A stretch of 44,039 bases of DNA from Anaerotignum faecicola (GTDB lineage Bacteria; Bacillota; Clostridia; Lachnospirales; Anaerotignaceae), in the NCBI RefSeq assembly GCF_003865035.1, contig NZ_BHVZ01000009.1, forward strand, positions 1 to 44,039, given 5' to 3'. Below, piece by piece: positions 1-9,728 of the stretch (its first letter is position 1; every line of letters begins with the position of its first letter). Below the pieces are notes generated by a model. It made no database searches, had not been told where the DNA came from, and saw only the letters and a program-made list of their open reading frames with translations. The translations under genes were made by a program, and so were the position numbers.

Positions 1-2550
<2,550 letters not shown>

Positions 2551-2655
2551 AAAAAAGAAGGTTGACAAAGAAGACGATTGATGATAAACTAAAAAAGCTT
2601 TCACTGGTATTCAGTTTTGAAGGTGTAAGAAAGAGAATAAAGGGAAGTATAATAA
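2551..2655 (+). promoter_or_regulatory. 23S trailer with processing-stalk half and possible internal promoter
   Basis: This spacer holds two signals. TTGACA at 2562-2567 and TAAACT at 2585-2590 are 17 bases apart and could start transcription of the tRNA-5S-tRNA cluster independently of the full operon. Bases 2608-2625 are complementary, 17 of 18, to bases 43924-43941, which lie in front of the 23S gene of the other rRNA operon. They are therefore probably the 3' strand of the long stem that RNase III cuts around 23S. The stem reading is well supported by the match; the promoter is a sequence match only. Confidence 0.55.
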
Positions 2656-2727
2656 TCCTCGATAGCTCAATGGCAGAGCATCCGGCTGTTAACCGGAGGG
2701 TTGCAGGTTCGAGTCCCGCTCGGGGAG
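2656..2727 (+). tRNA. tRNA-Asn (GTT)
   Basis: A 72-base cloverleaf. The acceptor stem TCCTCGA pairs with TCGGGGA, the anticodon GTT is at 2688-2690 in loop CTGTTAA, and the T loop is TTCGAGT. The 3' CCA is not encoded. It lies between 23S and 5S, an insertion point for tRNAs inside the rRNA operon. Confidence 0.95.
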
Positions 2728-2735
2728 TTTTCTAT

Positions 2736-2807
2736 GGTCCGTTGGTCAAGGGGTTAAGACACCGCCCTTTCACGGCGGTAACGCGGGTTCGAATCCCGCA
2801 CGGATCA
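2736..2807 (+). tRNA. tRNA-Glu (TTC)
   Basis: A 72-base cloverleaf with acceptor stem GGTCCGT/ACGGATC and anticodon TTC at 2769-2771 in loop CTTTCAC. No CCA is encoded. It sits 8 bases after tRNA-Asn and just before the 5S gene. Confidence 0.95.
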
Positions 2808-2813
2808 TGATAT

Positions 2814-2932
2814 TTCCGGTGACGATGCGCCTAGGGGACACACCCGTTCCCATTCCGAACACGACGGTTAAGACCTAGGCGGTCGATGGTACTTGGTGGG
2901 CAGCTGCCTGGGAGAGTAGATGGTCGCCGGAA
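2814..2932 (+). rRNA. 5S ribosomal RNA, copy 1 (downstream of 23S)
   Basis: Contains the 5S core CCCGTTCCCATTCCGAACAC and the 3' block TGGGAGAGTAGATGGTCGCC. The terminal stem TTCCGGTGAC pairs with GTCGCCGGAA. It differs from the second copy at 43614 by paired changes: helix GCCTAGG/CCTAGGC here is GCTTGGG/CCCAAGC there. Both copies are therefore likely functional. Two tRNA genes separate it from 23S. Confidence 0.95.
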
Positions 2933-2940
2933 TTCAATAA

Positions 2941-3013
2941 GCCGATGTGGCTCAATTGGCAGAGCAGCTGACTTGTAATCAGCAGGTTATCGGTTCGAGT
3001 CCGATCATCGGCT
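2941..3013 (+). tRNA. tRNA-Thr (TGT)
   Basis: A 73-base cloverleaf with acceptor stem GCCGATG/CATCGGC and anticodon loop CTTGTAA giving TGT, which reads ACA and probably other ACN codons. It begins 8 bases after the 5S gene. A second threonine tRNA with anticodon GGT lies at 9500. Confidence 0.95.
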
Positions 3014-3038
3014 TACTTTTTTTATTAGTGGTTTCTTT

Positions 3039-3112
3039 GGGTCTTTAGCTCAGTTGGTTAGAGCATCCGGCTCATAACCGGACGGTCCCGGGTTCAAGTC
3101 CCTGAAGACCCA
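3039..3112 (+). tRNA. tRNA-Ile2 (CAT, expected lysidine-modified) rather than tRNA-Met
   Basis: A 74-base cloverleaf with acceptor stem GGGTCTT/AAGACCC and anticodon loop CTCATAA. A CAT anticodon can belong to Met or to Ile2, in which TilS converts C34 to lysidine. The loop CTCATAA and the body GTTGGTTAGAGC resemble Bacillus tRNA-Ile2. The other CAT tRNA at 3294 has loop TTCATAC and acceptor GGCGGAG, like elongator Met. The Ile2 assignment is inferred from those resemblances. Confidence 0.75.
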
Positions 3113-3131
3113 CTTATTCTTAATTGCATAT

Positions 3132-3205
<74 letters not shown>

Positions 3206-3211
3206 TTTTGT

Positions 3212-3284
3212 GGAAGTTTAGCTCAGCTGGGAGAGCATCTGCCTTACAAGCAGAGGGTCACAGGTTCGAGCCCTGTAACTTCCA
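3212..3284 (+). tRNA. tRNA-Val (TAC)
   Basis: A 73-base cloverleaf with acceptor stem GGAAGTT/AACTTCC and anticodon loop CTTACAA giving TAC. It lies 6 bases after tRNA-Asp in the same transcript. Confidence 0.95.
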
Positions 3285-3293
3285 CTTTCTTAT

Positions 3294-3367
3294 GGCGGAG
3301 TAGCTCAGTTGGCTAGAGCATGCGGTTCATACCCGCAGTGTCAGGGGTTCAAATCCCTTCTCCGCTA
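3294..3367 (+). tRNA. tRNA-Met (CAT), elongator type
   Basis: A 74-base cloverleaf with acceptor stem GGCGGAG/CTCCGCT and anticodon loop TTCATAC. It matches the elongator methionine pattern known from Bacillus. It lacks the run of three G-C pairs in the anticodon stem that marks initiator tRNA. Confidence 0.88.
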
Positions 3368-3373
3368 CTATAC

Positions 3374-3445
3374 TGGGGTATCGCCAAGTGGTAAGGCAAC
3401 GGATTCTGATTCCGTCATTCGCAGGTTCGAATCCTGCTACCCTAG
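3374..3445 (+). tRNA. tRNA-Gln (CTG)
   Basis: A 72-base cloverleaf with acceptor stem TGGGGTA/TACCCTA and anticodon stem ACGGA/TCCGT around loop TTCTGAT, giving anticodon CTG, which reads CAG only. The body closely follows the usual tRNA-Gln with TTG, so a TTG isoacceptor is expected elsewhere. It is the last gene before the terminator. Confidence 0.92.
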
Positions 3446-3449
3446 CTTC

Positions 3450-3476
3450 GAGAGTCTGAAAAGGCTCTCTTTTTTT
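3450..3476 (+). terminator. Terminator of the rRNA/tRNA operon
   Basis: GAGAGTC (3450-3456) pairs with GGCTCTC (3463-3469) around loop TGAAAA and is followed by seven T. It begins 5 bases after tRNA-Gln. Confidence 0.9.
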
Positions 3477-3517
3477 ATGCGCTTGAGTCAGTGTGAAAAA
3501 TTCAAAGCAATAGGTGG

Positions 3518-3546
3518 TTGACAGAAGGAAAAAATCGGGCTATATT
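3518..3546 (+). promoter_or_regulatory. Sigma-A promoter for ispF
   Basis: TTGACA (3518-3523, perfect) and TATATT (3541-3546, 5 of 6) are separated by 17 bases. It lies about 90 bases before ispF, directly after the rRNA terminator, so ispF starts a new transcript. Confidence 0.85.
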
Positions 3547-3633
3547 GGAAAAACAAAGATAAAAACACGGTTCGGTTGGTAGTCCGAATGGGGAATTTAT
3601 TCTCCCTCCGGCATATATTGAAAGGAGAAAAGC

Positions 3634-4107
3634 ATGAGAATCGGCTCCGGTTATGATGTGCATAAATTAGCAGAAGGCAGAGATTGTATCATTGGCGGCG
3701 TGAAAATCCCCTATGAAAAGGGACTCTTGGGACATTCCGATGCGGATGTACTGCTGCATGCCATTGCAGATGCGCTTCTGGGGGCGGCTGCTCTGGGCGA
3801 TATCGGCAGGCATTTTCCTGATAACGACCCACAGTATAAAGGCGCAGACAGCAGAAAATTATTATCCCACGTTTTGGGGTTGATTTTGGCAGAAGGATAT
3901 TGTATAATAAATATCGATGCGACAATTATTGCACAAAGGCCCAAAATGGCATCGCATATCGAACAAATGCGGAAAAATATTGCAGAAACCCTTCGGATTG
4001 ATTTGAAGCAGATTAACGTCAAAGCAACAACAGAGGAGGGGCTTGGGTTTACCGGTACAGGCTTGGGCATCGCAGCTTCGGCAGTTTGTCTGCTGGAGGA
4101 AAAATAA
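3634..4107 (+). CDS. ispF: 2-C-methyl-D-erythritol 2,4-cyclodiphosphate synthase
   Basis: IspF converts CDP-methylerythritol phosphate to methylerythritol cyclodiphosphate in the cytosolic MEP route to isoprenoids. The 157-residue product has normal length. The metal ligands D8 and H10 (motif GYDVHKL) and H42 ([10 protein letters not shown]) are present, as are the GDIGRHFPD segment and the C-terminal [10 protein letters not shown] motif near residues 130-139. The start has the site GAAAGGAGAA 7 bases upstream. The partner ispD is not in the window. A promoter is seen at 3518, and downstream comes a T-box leader, so ispF probably reads into the cysteine genes only when that T-box antiterminates. 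Confidence 0.97.
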   Translation: MRIGSGYDVHKLAEGRDCIIGGVKIPYEKGLLGHSDADVLLHAIADALLGAAALGDIGRHFPDNDPQYKGADSRKLLSHVLGLILAEGYCIINIDATIIAQRPKMASHIEQMRKNIAETLRIDLKQINVKATTEEGLGFTGTGLGIAASAVCLLEEK

Positions 4108-4124
4108 GAATATCAAAACAAGAA

Positions 4125-4458
4125 AAAGTGATGATGGAAAAGAGTAATCCTCTTGGGAAATGGTGATTTTCCAATCCACCTGACAGAGAATAACGGCCTT
4201 GGTGAAAGGCGGTGAGATTTGAGTTTATGCTTTGGCATAAATTTGATTGTCACTACCTTAAAATACATTGGGTGTAAGCCGTTTACAGACTGGGGGAGGA
4301 TGAAGTGCGTTCCTGAACTGAACGGGCGAACCGAGAGTAGCCTGTATCCGTTGACACCGTTACAGTCATTGAGGTGAGATGGTATTTTTAGATGCCGTCT
4401 AAGTAAAGTGGAACCGCGATATTTTTCGTCTTTGCATATTTTTGCAAGGGCGTTTTTT
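4125..4458 (+). promoter_or_regulatory. T-box leader, probably cysteine-responsive, with terminator
   Basis: The T-box core AAAGTGGAACCGCG is at 4405-4418, a variant of the common GGTGGTACCGCG. It is followed by a terminator: CGTCTTTGCA (4427-4436) pairs fully with TGCAAGGGCG (4443-4452), then six T. Upstream there is a stem I-like region opening with GGAAAAGAGTAA. TGC at 4306-4308 lies in GAAGTGCG and is a candidate cysteine specifier codon. I did not fold the full leader, so the specifier is an inference from position and from the genes below, cysE and cysS. Uncharged tRNA-Cys should stabilise the antiterminator and allow read-through. No separate promoter was found between ispF and the leader. 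Confidence 0.85.
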
Positions 4459-4529
4459 ATTACAAAAAAACGGTTATTAAAAAAACGACAGAAGGTCGAC
4501 ACAGACCATTCCAAAGGGAGGTGAGCCAG

Positions 4530-4649
4530 ATGGCTTCTTGGAAGAATCAGAAGGGAAAAAATAAAAATCGGGGGTCGATTGGCTGCCTGTGCATGCAATT
4601 TATCGAAAGACTGAGACGGACGGAAGTGTGTAGCAAGCCCTCTGTGTAA
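4530..4649 (+). CDS. Unrecognised 39-residue small protein between the T-box and cysE
   Basis: An ATG at 4530 follows a strong site, GGGAGGTG, 8 bases upstream, and opens a 39-codon frame ending TAA at 4649. The product is very basic in its first half (MASWKNQKGKNKNRG) and has cysteines at 19, 21 and 34, including a CLC motif, followed by a short amphipathic stretch with arginines. No signal peptide or full membrane segment is evident. It lies 59 bases before cysE, downstream of the terminator that the T-box controls, so it would be made only under cysteine shortage. I do not recognise the family. It may be a real small protein, a translated leader, or chance. Confidence 0.45.
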   Translation: MASWKNQKGKNKNRGSIGCLCMQFIERLRRTEVCSKPSV

Positions 4650-4707
4650 GCAGCAGGGCGTTCTGATAAAAGCACACTATTGATATCGTTTTAGGAGGAA
4701 TTTTGAT

Positions 4708-5286
4708 ATGTTGAAGAAATTTTGGAAAGAATCTGTTGCAGTGATAAAAGAAAAAGACCCTGCGTTTAAAAGTGCGATTGAGGTATTGCTTTACCCCAGC
4801 TTCTGGGCAGTGGTAAACCATCGCATTGCGCACAGCCTGTATAAAAAGGGTCTGCTGGTGCCTGCACGCTTTGTGTCACAGCTGTCCCGTTTTCTGACAG
4901 GGATTGAGATTCACCCCGGCGCAACCATCGGCAAGCGCTTCTTTATTGACCACGGCGCAGGCATTGTTATCGGGGAAACCGCAGAAATCGGGGATAATGT
5001 TATGCTGTACCACGGGGTAACGCTGGGCGGCACCGGTAAGCAGAAAAACAAACGCCACCCGACCGTTGAGGATAATGTTATGATTGGCGCAGGTACGATT
5101 GTGCTTGGCCCCGTTACCATCGGCGCGAATACAAAGATTGGTGCAGGCTCTGTGGTAACACAGGATTTGCCTCCCAATGTAACTGCTGTCGGCTCTCCTG
5201 TTATGATTGTGCGCAAGGACGGCGTGCGGATTCCGCCGGTTGCCCCCGAACAGCTGACAGGCCATATAAAGAGAAGAGCAATCTGA
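4708..5286 (+). CDS. cysE: Serine O-acetyltransferase
   Basis: CysE transfers acetyl from acetyl-CoA to L-serine, giving O-acetylserine, the acceptor for sulfide in cysteine synthesis. The 192-residue product is the short form, lacking much of the N-terminal domain of the 273-residue Escherichia coli enzyme. It has the left-handed beta-helix hexapeptide repeats from about residue 70 and the family signature with [18 protein letters not shown] and [10 protein letters not shown] near residues 90-115; the His and Asp of this signature are catalytic in the family. The start has AGGAGG 9 bases upstream. It sits behind a cysteine-type T-box and before cysS. cysK is not in the window. Confidence 0.96.
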   Translation: MLKKFWKESVAVIKEKDPAFKSAIEVLLYPSFWAVVNHRIAHSLYKKGLLVPARFVSQLSRFLTGIEIHPGATIGKRFFIDHGAGIVIGETAEIGDNVMLYHGVTLGGTGKQKNKRHPTVEDNVMIGAGTIVLGPVTIGANTKIGAGSVVTQDLPPNVTAVGSPVMIVRKDGVRIPPVAPEQLTGHIKRRAI

Positions 5287-5396
5287 TTCGCAGAAAAGGC
5301 ATGTTTTTCCGGAAAAAGGAAAGAAAAATACAGCAAAAATCGGATTTTTGTGTTATACTATTTTGATAGATTAGGAAGAAGGAAAGGTGAATTCCC

Positions 5397-6809
5397 ATGA
5401 AATTATATAATACCATGACAAGACAGAAGGAAGAATTCGTACCAATGGAGGAAGGCAAGGTAAAAATGTACGTTTGCGGCCCCACCGTGTACGATTATAT
5501 CCATATCGGCAACGCAAGACCCTACGTTGTTTTTGATACGGTAAGACGCTATCTGGAATATAAGGGCTACGAAGTGACCTATGTGCAGAACTTCACGGAC
5601 GTTGATGACAAAATCATCAACAGAGCCAATAAGGAAGGCAAAACCATGGCGGAAATCTCTAATAAATACATTGAAGAAGCATTCCGCGATGCAGATGGTT
5701 TGAATGTAAAAAGAGCAACCGTACACCCTCGCGTAACAGAGGAAATGGACGGCATTATCGCAATGGTGCAGACCCTGATTGATAAGGGCTTTGCGTATGA
5801 GGACCATGGCACAGTATATTATGATACAAAGAAATTCCCGGAATATGGCAAGCTTTCCAGAAAAAATCTGGATGAGCTGATTGCGGGCGCATCTGAGCGT
5901 GTTGCGATTGATGATGCAAAGAAAAATCCGACAGACTTCGTTCTGTGGAAGCCCAAAAAGGAGGGCGAACCCAGCTGGACATCCCCTTGGGGCGAAGGCA
6001 GACCCGGTTGGCACATTGAATGCTCCGTTATGTCCAAGCATTATTTGGGGGATACCTTTGATATCCATGCAGGCGGCGAGGATTTGATTTTCCCTCACCA
6101 TGAAAACGAAATCGCACAGTCCGAAGCAGCAAACGGCTGCACCTTCGCAAGATATTGGCTGCATAACGGCTTTATCACTGTTGATAATGAAAAAATGTCC
6201 AAATCTCTGGGCAACTTCTTCACCGTAAGAGATATTGCAAAGCACTTCCCTTATGAGGTTATCCGTTTCTTCATTCTGAACGGTCACTACAGAAGCCCCA
6301 TCAACTTCAGTGATGAACTGATGAAGGCTTGCCAGAACGGTCTGGAAAGAATCAAAAATGCAAGAAAAGAACTGAATTTCTATATCAAGAATGTAGCAGA
6401 TACCAAAATGACAGCGGAGGAAGCTGCAAAGGAAGCAGAACTGAACGGCTATAAGGAGCAGTTTGAAGCAGCGATGGATGATGACTTCAATACAGCAGAT
6501 GCCGTTTCCGCAATCTATGAGCTGGTGCGTTTCTCCAATACAGAAATCAAGGCAGGCGCATCCAAGGAATTTGCAGAAAAAATTCAGGATATGCTGGATC
6601 ACCTGTGCGGTGTTCTGGGCGTTGCCGAAGTGGCAGAGGAAGAAGTATCCGATGAGGATGTTGCAAAGATTGAAGCACTGATTGCCGAAAGAACCGAAGC
6701 AAAGAAGGCGAAGGATTTCGCAAAGGCGGATGCCATCAGAGATGAGCTGGCAGCGATGGGCATTACCATTAAGGATACCCGTCAGGGCGTACAGTGGTTC
6801 AGAGGCTAA
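5397..6809 (+). CDS. cysS: Cysteinyl-tRNA synthetase
   Basis: CysS charges tRNA-Cys. The 470-residue class I enzyme has normal length. C27 begins the zinc site (YVCGPTVYD), HIGN is at 36-39, the zinc-binding WHIECS and HHENE segments are in the middle, and KMSKS is at 266-270; a helical anticodon-binding region follows. The start is preceded by GAAAGGTGAATTCCC. A possible extra promoter has TATACT at 5354-5359 but only a poor -35, so expression with cysE from the upstream T-box transcript is likely. It is 3 bases from mrnC, a conserved Firmicutes order (cysS-mrnC-rlmB-yacP-sigH). Confidence 0.98.
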   Translation: MKLYNTMTRQKEEFVPMEEGKVKMYVCGPTVYDYIHIGNARPYVVFDTVRRYLEYKGYEVTYVQNFTDVDDKIINRANKEGKTMAEISNKYIEEAFRDADGLNVKRATVHPRVTEEMDGIIAMVQTLIDKGFAYEDHGTVYYDTKKFPEYGKLSRKNLDELIAGASERVAIDDAKKNPTDFVLWKPKKEGEPSWTSPWGEGRPGWHIECSVMSKHYLGDTFDIHAGGEDLIFPHHENEIAQSEAANGCTFARYWLHNGFITVDNEKMSKSLGNFFTVRDIAKHFPYEVIRFFILNGHYRSPINFSDELMKACQNGLERIKNARKELNFYIKNVADTKMTAEEAAKEAELNGYKEQFEAAMDDDFNTADAVSAIYELVRFSNTEIKAGASKEFAEKIQDMLDHLCGVLGVAEVAEEEVSDEDVAKIEALIAERTEAKKAKDFAKADAIRDELAAMGITIKDTRQGVQWFRG

Positions 6810-6812
6810 GCT

Positions 6813-7238
6813 ATGAATTTAGAAGAACTGGATGTGGTTTTAGGCGGACGGAGCATACTGAACCCAAGAGAATATAATTCCCTTGCACTTGCACATATCG
6901 GGGATGCGGTATTTGAGGTTTTGGTGCGGCTGACTGTTTTGACGGACGGCAATGCCCCTGTGAATAAGCTGCATAAAAAAGCAAGAGCCATTGTCAATGC
7001 AAAGGCGCAGGCAGAAATGTATTATCGGATTCAGGATATCCTGACAGAGGAGGAGGCGGATGTGTTCCGCAGGGGGCGCAATGCAAAATCCTTCACTGTG
7101 CCGAAAAATGCCGATTTGATGGATTATCGCCATGCGACAGGCTTGGAAGCGCTGTTCGGCTACCTTTATCTCAAGGGAGAAAAAGAGAGAGTTGTAGAGC
7201 TGTTTAAGCTGGGAATGGCAGAAAAATTGGAAAAGTAA
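6813..7238 (+). CDS. mrnC: Mini-ribonuclease III, 23S rRNA maturation
   Basis: Mini-III is an RNase III catalytic domain without the double-stranded RNA-binding domain. In Bacillus it trims the 5' and 3' ends of 23S precursor at the base of its processing stem. The 141-residue product fits. The signature HIGDAVFEVLVR carries the likely catalytic D31 and E35, and a second acidic motif, GLEALFGYLYL, lies near residue 110. The ATG follows the cysS stop by 3 bases, so the two are probably translationally coupled. Its expected substrate stems are visible at both ends of this window. Confidence 0.95.
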   Translation: MNLEELDVVLGGRSILNPREYNSLALAHIGDAVFEVLVRLTVLTDGNAPVNKLHKKARAIVNAKAQAEMYYRIQDILTEEEADVFRRGRNAKSFTVPKNADLMDYRHATGLEALFGYLYLKGEKERVVELFKLGMAEKLEK

Positions 7239-7247
7239 CTGAAAAAC

Positions 7248-7294
7248 AAAGCCGAAGGGAGGGGCGGAATGCCTCTGAAAGTCCCCTCGGCTTT
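7248..7294 (+). repeat. Hairpin between mrnC and rlmB
   Basis: AAAGCCGAAGGGA (7248-7260) pairs with TCCCCTCGGCTTT (7282-7294) at 12 of 13 positions around a 21-base loop. No T-run follows, so it is a poor terminator. It hides an alternative ATG (7269) and its ribosome site, which supports the TTG start of rlmB. It may instead be an mRNA processing or stability element. Confidence 0.6.
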
Positions 7295-7340
7295 ATGCTG
7301 TATGGATGAAACCGTAAAATATAGGCGAGGAGGGGCGTTT

Positions 7341-8111
7341 TTGGAACGAGAAAAAAGACGGGAAAGAGAATTGAACGAAAATCAGCTGGAGGGTAGAAAT
7401 GCCGTGCTGGAGGTGCTGCGCAGCGGCAGAGATATCGAAAAGATTATGGTGCAGAAGGGCAACGTGGAGGGCACGATTAAGCGGATTGTTGCACAGGCGG
7501 CAGAAAAAGGCGTTGTCATTCAGGAGGTAAGCCGCCAGAAGCTGGACGAGCTTTCCCAGACAAAGAACCATCAGGGCGTGATTGCGCTGGTTTCCGCGCA
7601 TGATTATGTAGAGGTGGAGGATATTCTTGCGGCGGCAAGAGCAAAGGGAGAAGACCCCTTTATCATCCTTCTGGATGGCATCACAGATCCGCATAATCTG
7701 GGCGCGATTCTCAGAACGGCAGAATGTGCCGGCGCGCATGGTGTGATTATCCCGAAGCGTCGCTCCGTCGGGCTGAATGCAACAGTCGGAAAAACCTCCG
7801 CAGGCGCGATAGAATATATGCCTGTGGCAAAGGTGACGAATCTCGTGAAAACCATGGAGCAGCTCAAGAAGGAGGGTCTTTGGTTTGCCTGCGCGGATAT
7901 GGGCGAAAATGACCATTTCGATACCAATCTGAAAGGCCCTATCGGTTTGGTGATTGGCAGTGAGGGTGAGGGTGTCAGCAGATTGGTGAAGGAAAACTGC
8001 GATTTCACCGCATCTATCCCGATGTATGGAAAAATTTCTTCTTTAAATGCCTCTGTTGCGGCAGCACTGCTGATGTATGAGGTTGTGCGTCAGAGAAATT
8101 ACAGCAAATAA
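7341..8111 (+). CDS. rlmB: 23S rRNA 2'-O-methyltransferase of the RlmB/TrmH (SpoU) family
   Basis: The family methylates a ribose in 23S rRNA (G2251 in Escherichia coli) using S-adenosylmethionine. The product has an N-terminal substrate-binding domain (LEGRNAVLEVLRSG) and a C-terminal knotted SPOUT domain with motifs LDGITDPHNLGAILRTAE, GLVIGSEGEGVSR and SSLNASVAAALL. I place the start at TTG 7341, 8 bases after GAGGAGG, giving 256 residues. An in-frame ATG at 7269 also has an upstream GGGAGG but lies in the loop of a strong hairpin (7248-7294), and its extra 24 residues do not look like the family. The exact target base is not provable from sequence. Confidence 0.93.
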   Translation: MEREKRRERELNENQLEGRNAVLEVLRSGRDIEKIMVQKGNVEGTIKRIVAQAAEKGVVIQEVSRQKLDELSQTKNHQGVIALVSAHDYVEVEDILAAARAKGEDPFIILLDGITDPHNLGAILRTAECAGAHGVIIPKRRSVGLNATVGKTSAGAIEYMPVAKVTNLVKTMEQLKKEGLWFACADMGENDHFDTNLKGPIGLVIGSEGEGVSRLVKENCDFTASIPMYGKISSLNASVAAALLMYEVVRQRNYSK

Positions 8112-8168
8112 TGATTTAATGACGTTGTTCCATATCCCTTGTGAGGATTGTATGCTTGCCTTGATTTT

Positions 8169-8250
8169 GCAGCACCAAGTATTGGTGCTGCGGTATCGGG
8201 TTCCAAGGGAGTGACTCCCTTGGCTGGGGGTTCGGGGGACAGCGTCCCCC
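8169..8250 (+). repeat. Three perfect short-loop hairpins in a row
   Basis: GCAGCACCAA/TTGGTGCTGC (8169-8178, 8182-8191, loop GTA), CCAAGGGAG/CTCCCTTGG (8203-8211, 8215-8223, loop TGA) and GGGGGAC/GTCCCCC (8234-8240, 8244-8250, loop AGC) are all perfect and all have three-base loops. They fill the gap between rlmB and yacP and end 8 bases before the yacP ribosome site. No T-run is present. They look like an intergenic palindromic repeat rather than a terminator. Confidence 0.7.
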
Positions 8251-8272
8251 GGAGAGAAAGGAGGGGAATCTG

Positions 8273-8791
8273 TTGGCAAAGGAATTTTTGCTTGTGGATG
8301 GCTATAATATTATCCACGCCTGGAGCGAATTGAGAGAGCTGGTGGAGGATGTCAGTCTGGAAAGCGCCCGCCAGCGGCTGATGGATATCCTCTCGAATTA
8401 TAAAGGCACCAAGCAGGCAACGGTCATTCTGGTGTTCGATGGCTATCTGGTCAAGGGGAATATCGGTACCGTCTATGAATATAACAATATTTTCGTAGTC
8501 TATACCAAGGAAGCGGAAACCGCCGACCATTATATCGAGCGTGTCGTAACCTCCATGCCGAAGCATTATAAGGTGCGCGTGGCAACGGGGGACGGTCTGG
8601 AGCAGCTGATTATTTATGGGCAGGGGGCGATTCGTATGACGGCGAGAGAGCTATGGAACGAGGTTACTGCCGCCGAAACGGAGCTGCGTGAACGCTTTAT
8701 CCGGAACAGACCGCCGAAAAATAATATTCTGGCGGACCATCTGGATGAGGAAGCCTTGGCATGGTTTGAGGAATTGCGTCGAAAAAAATAA
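8273..8791 (+). CDS. yacP: NYN-domain ribonuclease YacP (Rae1)
   Basis: The 172-residue product matches the YacP/Rae1 family, a PIN-like NYN-domain endonuclease. The Bacillus member enters the ribosomal A site and cuts certain mRNAs during translation. The N-terminal motif FLLVDGYNIIHAW, with D9 and N12, is the first acidic strand of the fold, and further conserved segments are VILVFDGY near 60 and ADHYIE near 92. The start is TTG 8273 after AAAGGAGGGG at 8258, spaced about 7 bases. It sits in the conserved cysS-mrnC-rlmB-yacP-sigH order, 19 bases before sigH. Confidence 0.93.
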   Translation: MAKEFLLVDGYNIIHAWSELRELVEDVSLESARQRLMDILSNYKGTKQATVILVFDGYLVKGNIGTVYEYNNIFVVYTKEAETADHYIERVVTSMPKHYKVRVATGDGLEQLIIYGQGAIRMTARELWNEVTAAETELRERFIRNRPPKNNILADHLDEEALAWFEELRRKK

Positions 8792-8810
8792 ACAACAACG
8801 GAGAATTTTT

Positions 8811-9464
8811 ATGGCAGAAATGACAAGAGAACAGAAATATGCGACAACAAGGGATGAGGAGCTGGTACTGCTGGCGCAGAGCGGCGATGAGGAGGCACAG
8901 GAATTTTTGTTGGATAAATATAAATTTTTGGTGCGCGCAAAGTCGAGAGCCTATTTCCTGATTGGTGCGGATAACGAGGATATCATTCAGGAGGGCATGA
9001 TTGGGCTGTATAAGGCAGTGCGTGATTATAATGAGGAAAAGAATGCATCCTTCCACAGCTTTGCGGAGCTTTGCGTGAATCGCCAGATGATTACCGCGAT
9101 TAAGGCAGCGACCAGACAGAAGCATCAGCCGCTCAATTCCTATGTTTCTCTGAATAAGCCCGTTTATGAGGAGGAATCCGAGCAGACCTATATGGATCTT
9201 TTGCAGAGTGGTGCCTTGCTCAATCCGGAGGTTCTCCTGATTGGGCAGGAAAATAAAAGCTTTCTTGAGCACCAGATGATGAAAAAGCTCAGCAGCTTTG
9301 AAACCAGAGTGCTTGTGCTTTATCTGCAGGGCAGAAGCTATTTTGAAATTGCCCGCGTTCTGGATAAGCCCGAAAAATCCATTGATAACGCCCTTCAGCG
9401 CGTCAAGAAAAAATTAGAGCATTTTTTGGAAGAAAAAAATCTTGACGAGGCGGAGGGAATATGA
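8811..9464 (+). CDS. sigH: RNA polymerase sigma-H factor
   Basis: A sigma-70 family factor of 217 residues in the position typical of SigH (Spo0H), which in spore formers drives early stationary-phase and sporulation genes. Region 2 spans about residues 15-110 (DEELVLLAQSGDEEAQ, DIIQEGMIGLYKAV, FAELCVNRQMITAI) and region 4 spans about 165-210 (FETRVLVLYLQGRSYFEIA, SIDNALQRVKKKL). The ATG at 8811 has a weak GGAG site 7 bases upstream; the same frame stays open further upstream, through the end of yacP, but that stretch does not resemble a sigma factor. A tRNA-Thr gene follows 35 bases after the stop. Confidence 0.94.
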   Translation: MAEMTREQKYATTRDEELVLLAQSGDEEAQEFLLDKYKFLVRAKSRAYFLIGADNEDIIQEGMIGLYKAVRDYNEEKNASFHSFAELCVNRQMITAIKAATRQKHQPLNSYVSLNKPVYEEESEQTYMDLLQSGALLNPEVLLIGQENKSFLEHQMMKKLSSFETRVLVLYLQGRSYFEIARVLDKPEKSIDNALQRVKKKLEHFLEEKNLDEAEGI

Positions 9465-9499
9465 TACTATAGACAGGCTGATAGTTTTTATCAACCTTT

Positions 9500-9572
9500 G
9501 CTGCTATGGCTCAGTAGGTAGAGCGTCGCCTTGGTAAGGCGGAGGTCACGGGTTCGAATCCCGTTAGCAGCT
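9500..9572 (+). tRNA. tRNA-Thr (GGT)
   Basis: A 73-base cloverleaf with acceptor stem GCTGCTA/TAGCAGC and anticodon loop TTGGTAA giving GGT. It lies alone between sigH and a terminator and is probably transcribed by read-through from sigH, since no clear promoter fits in the 35-base gap. Confidence 0.95.
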
Positions 9573-9576
9573 TGTA

Positions 9577-9605
9577 AGACCCTTGAGGAATCAAGGGTCT
9601 TTTTT
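9577..9605 (+). terminator. Terminator after tRNA-Thr
   Basis: AGACCCTTGA (9577-9586) pairs perfectly with TCAAGGGTCT (9591-9600) around loop GGAA and runs into six T. It closes the cysE-sigH-tRNA-Thr unit. Confidence 0.95.
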
Positions 9606-9728
9606 CATATTATCTGTTTCCCATGTACTACAACCCACTATTGTATTGAAAGAAATACACGAAAATTTCCGCATTTTCCAAAAACCTTTCGCCTTTTTTC
9701 ACAGAATTGATTTTTTTGCCGAAATGGG

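Noticed and set aside
2648..2653. TATAAT just before tRNA-Asn
   Set aside because: It ends 2 bases before the mature tRNA and has no -35 at proper spacing, so it cannot give a normal precursor.
7269..7340. ATG 7269 as the rlmB start
   Set aside because: It lies in the loop of a strong hairpin and the added residues do not resemble the family; TTG 7341 has a better placed GAGGAGG.
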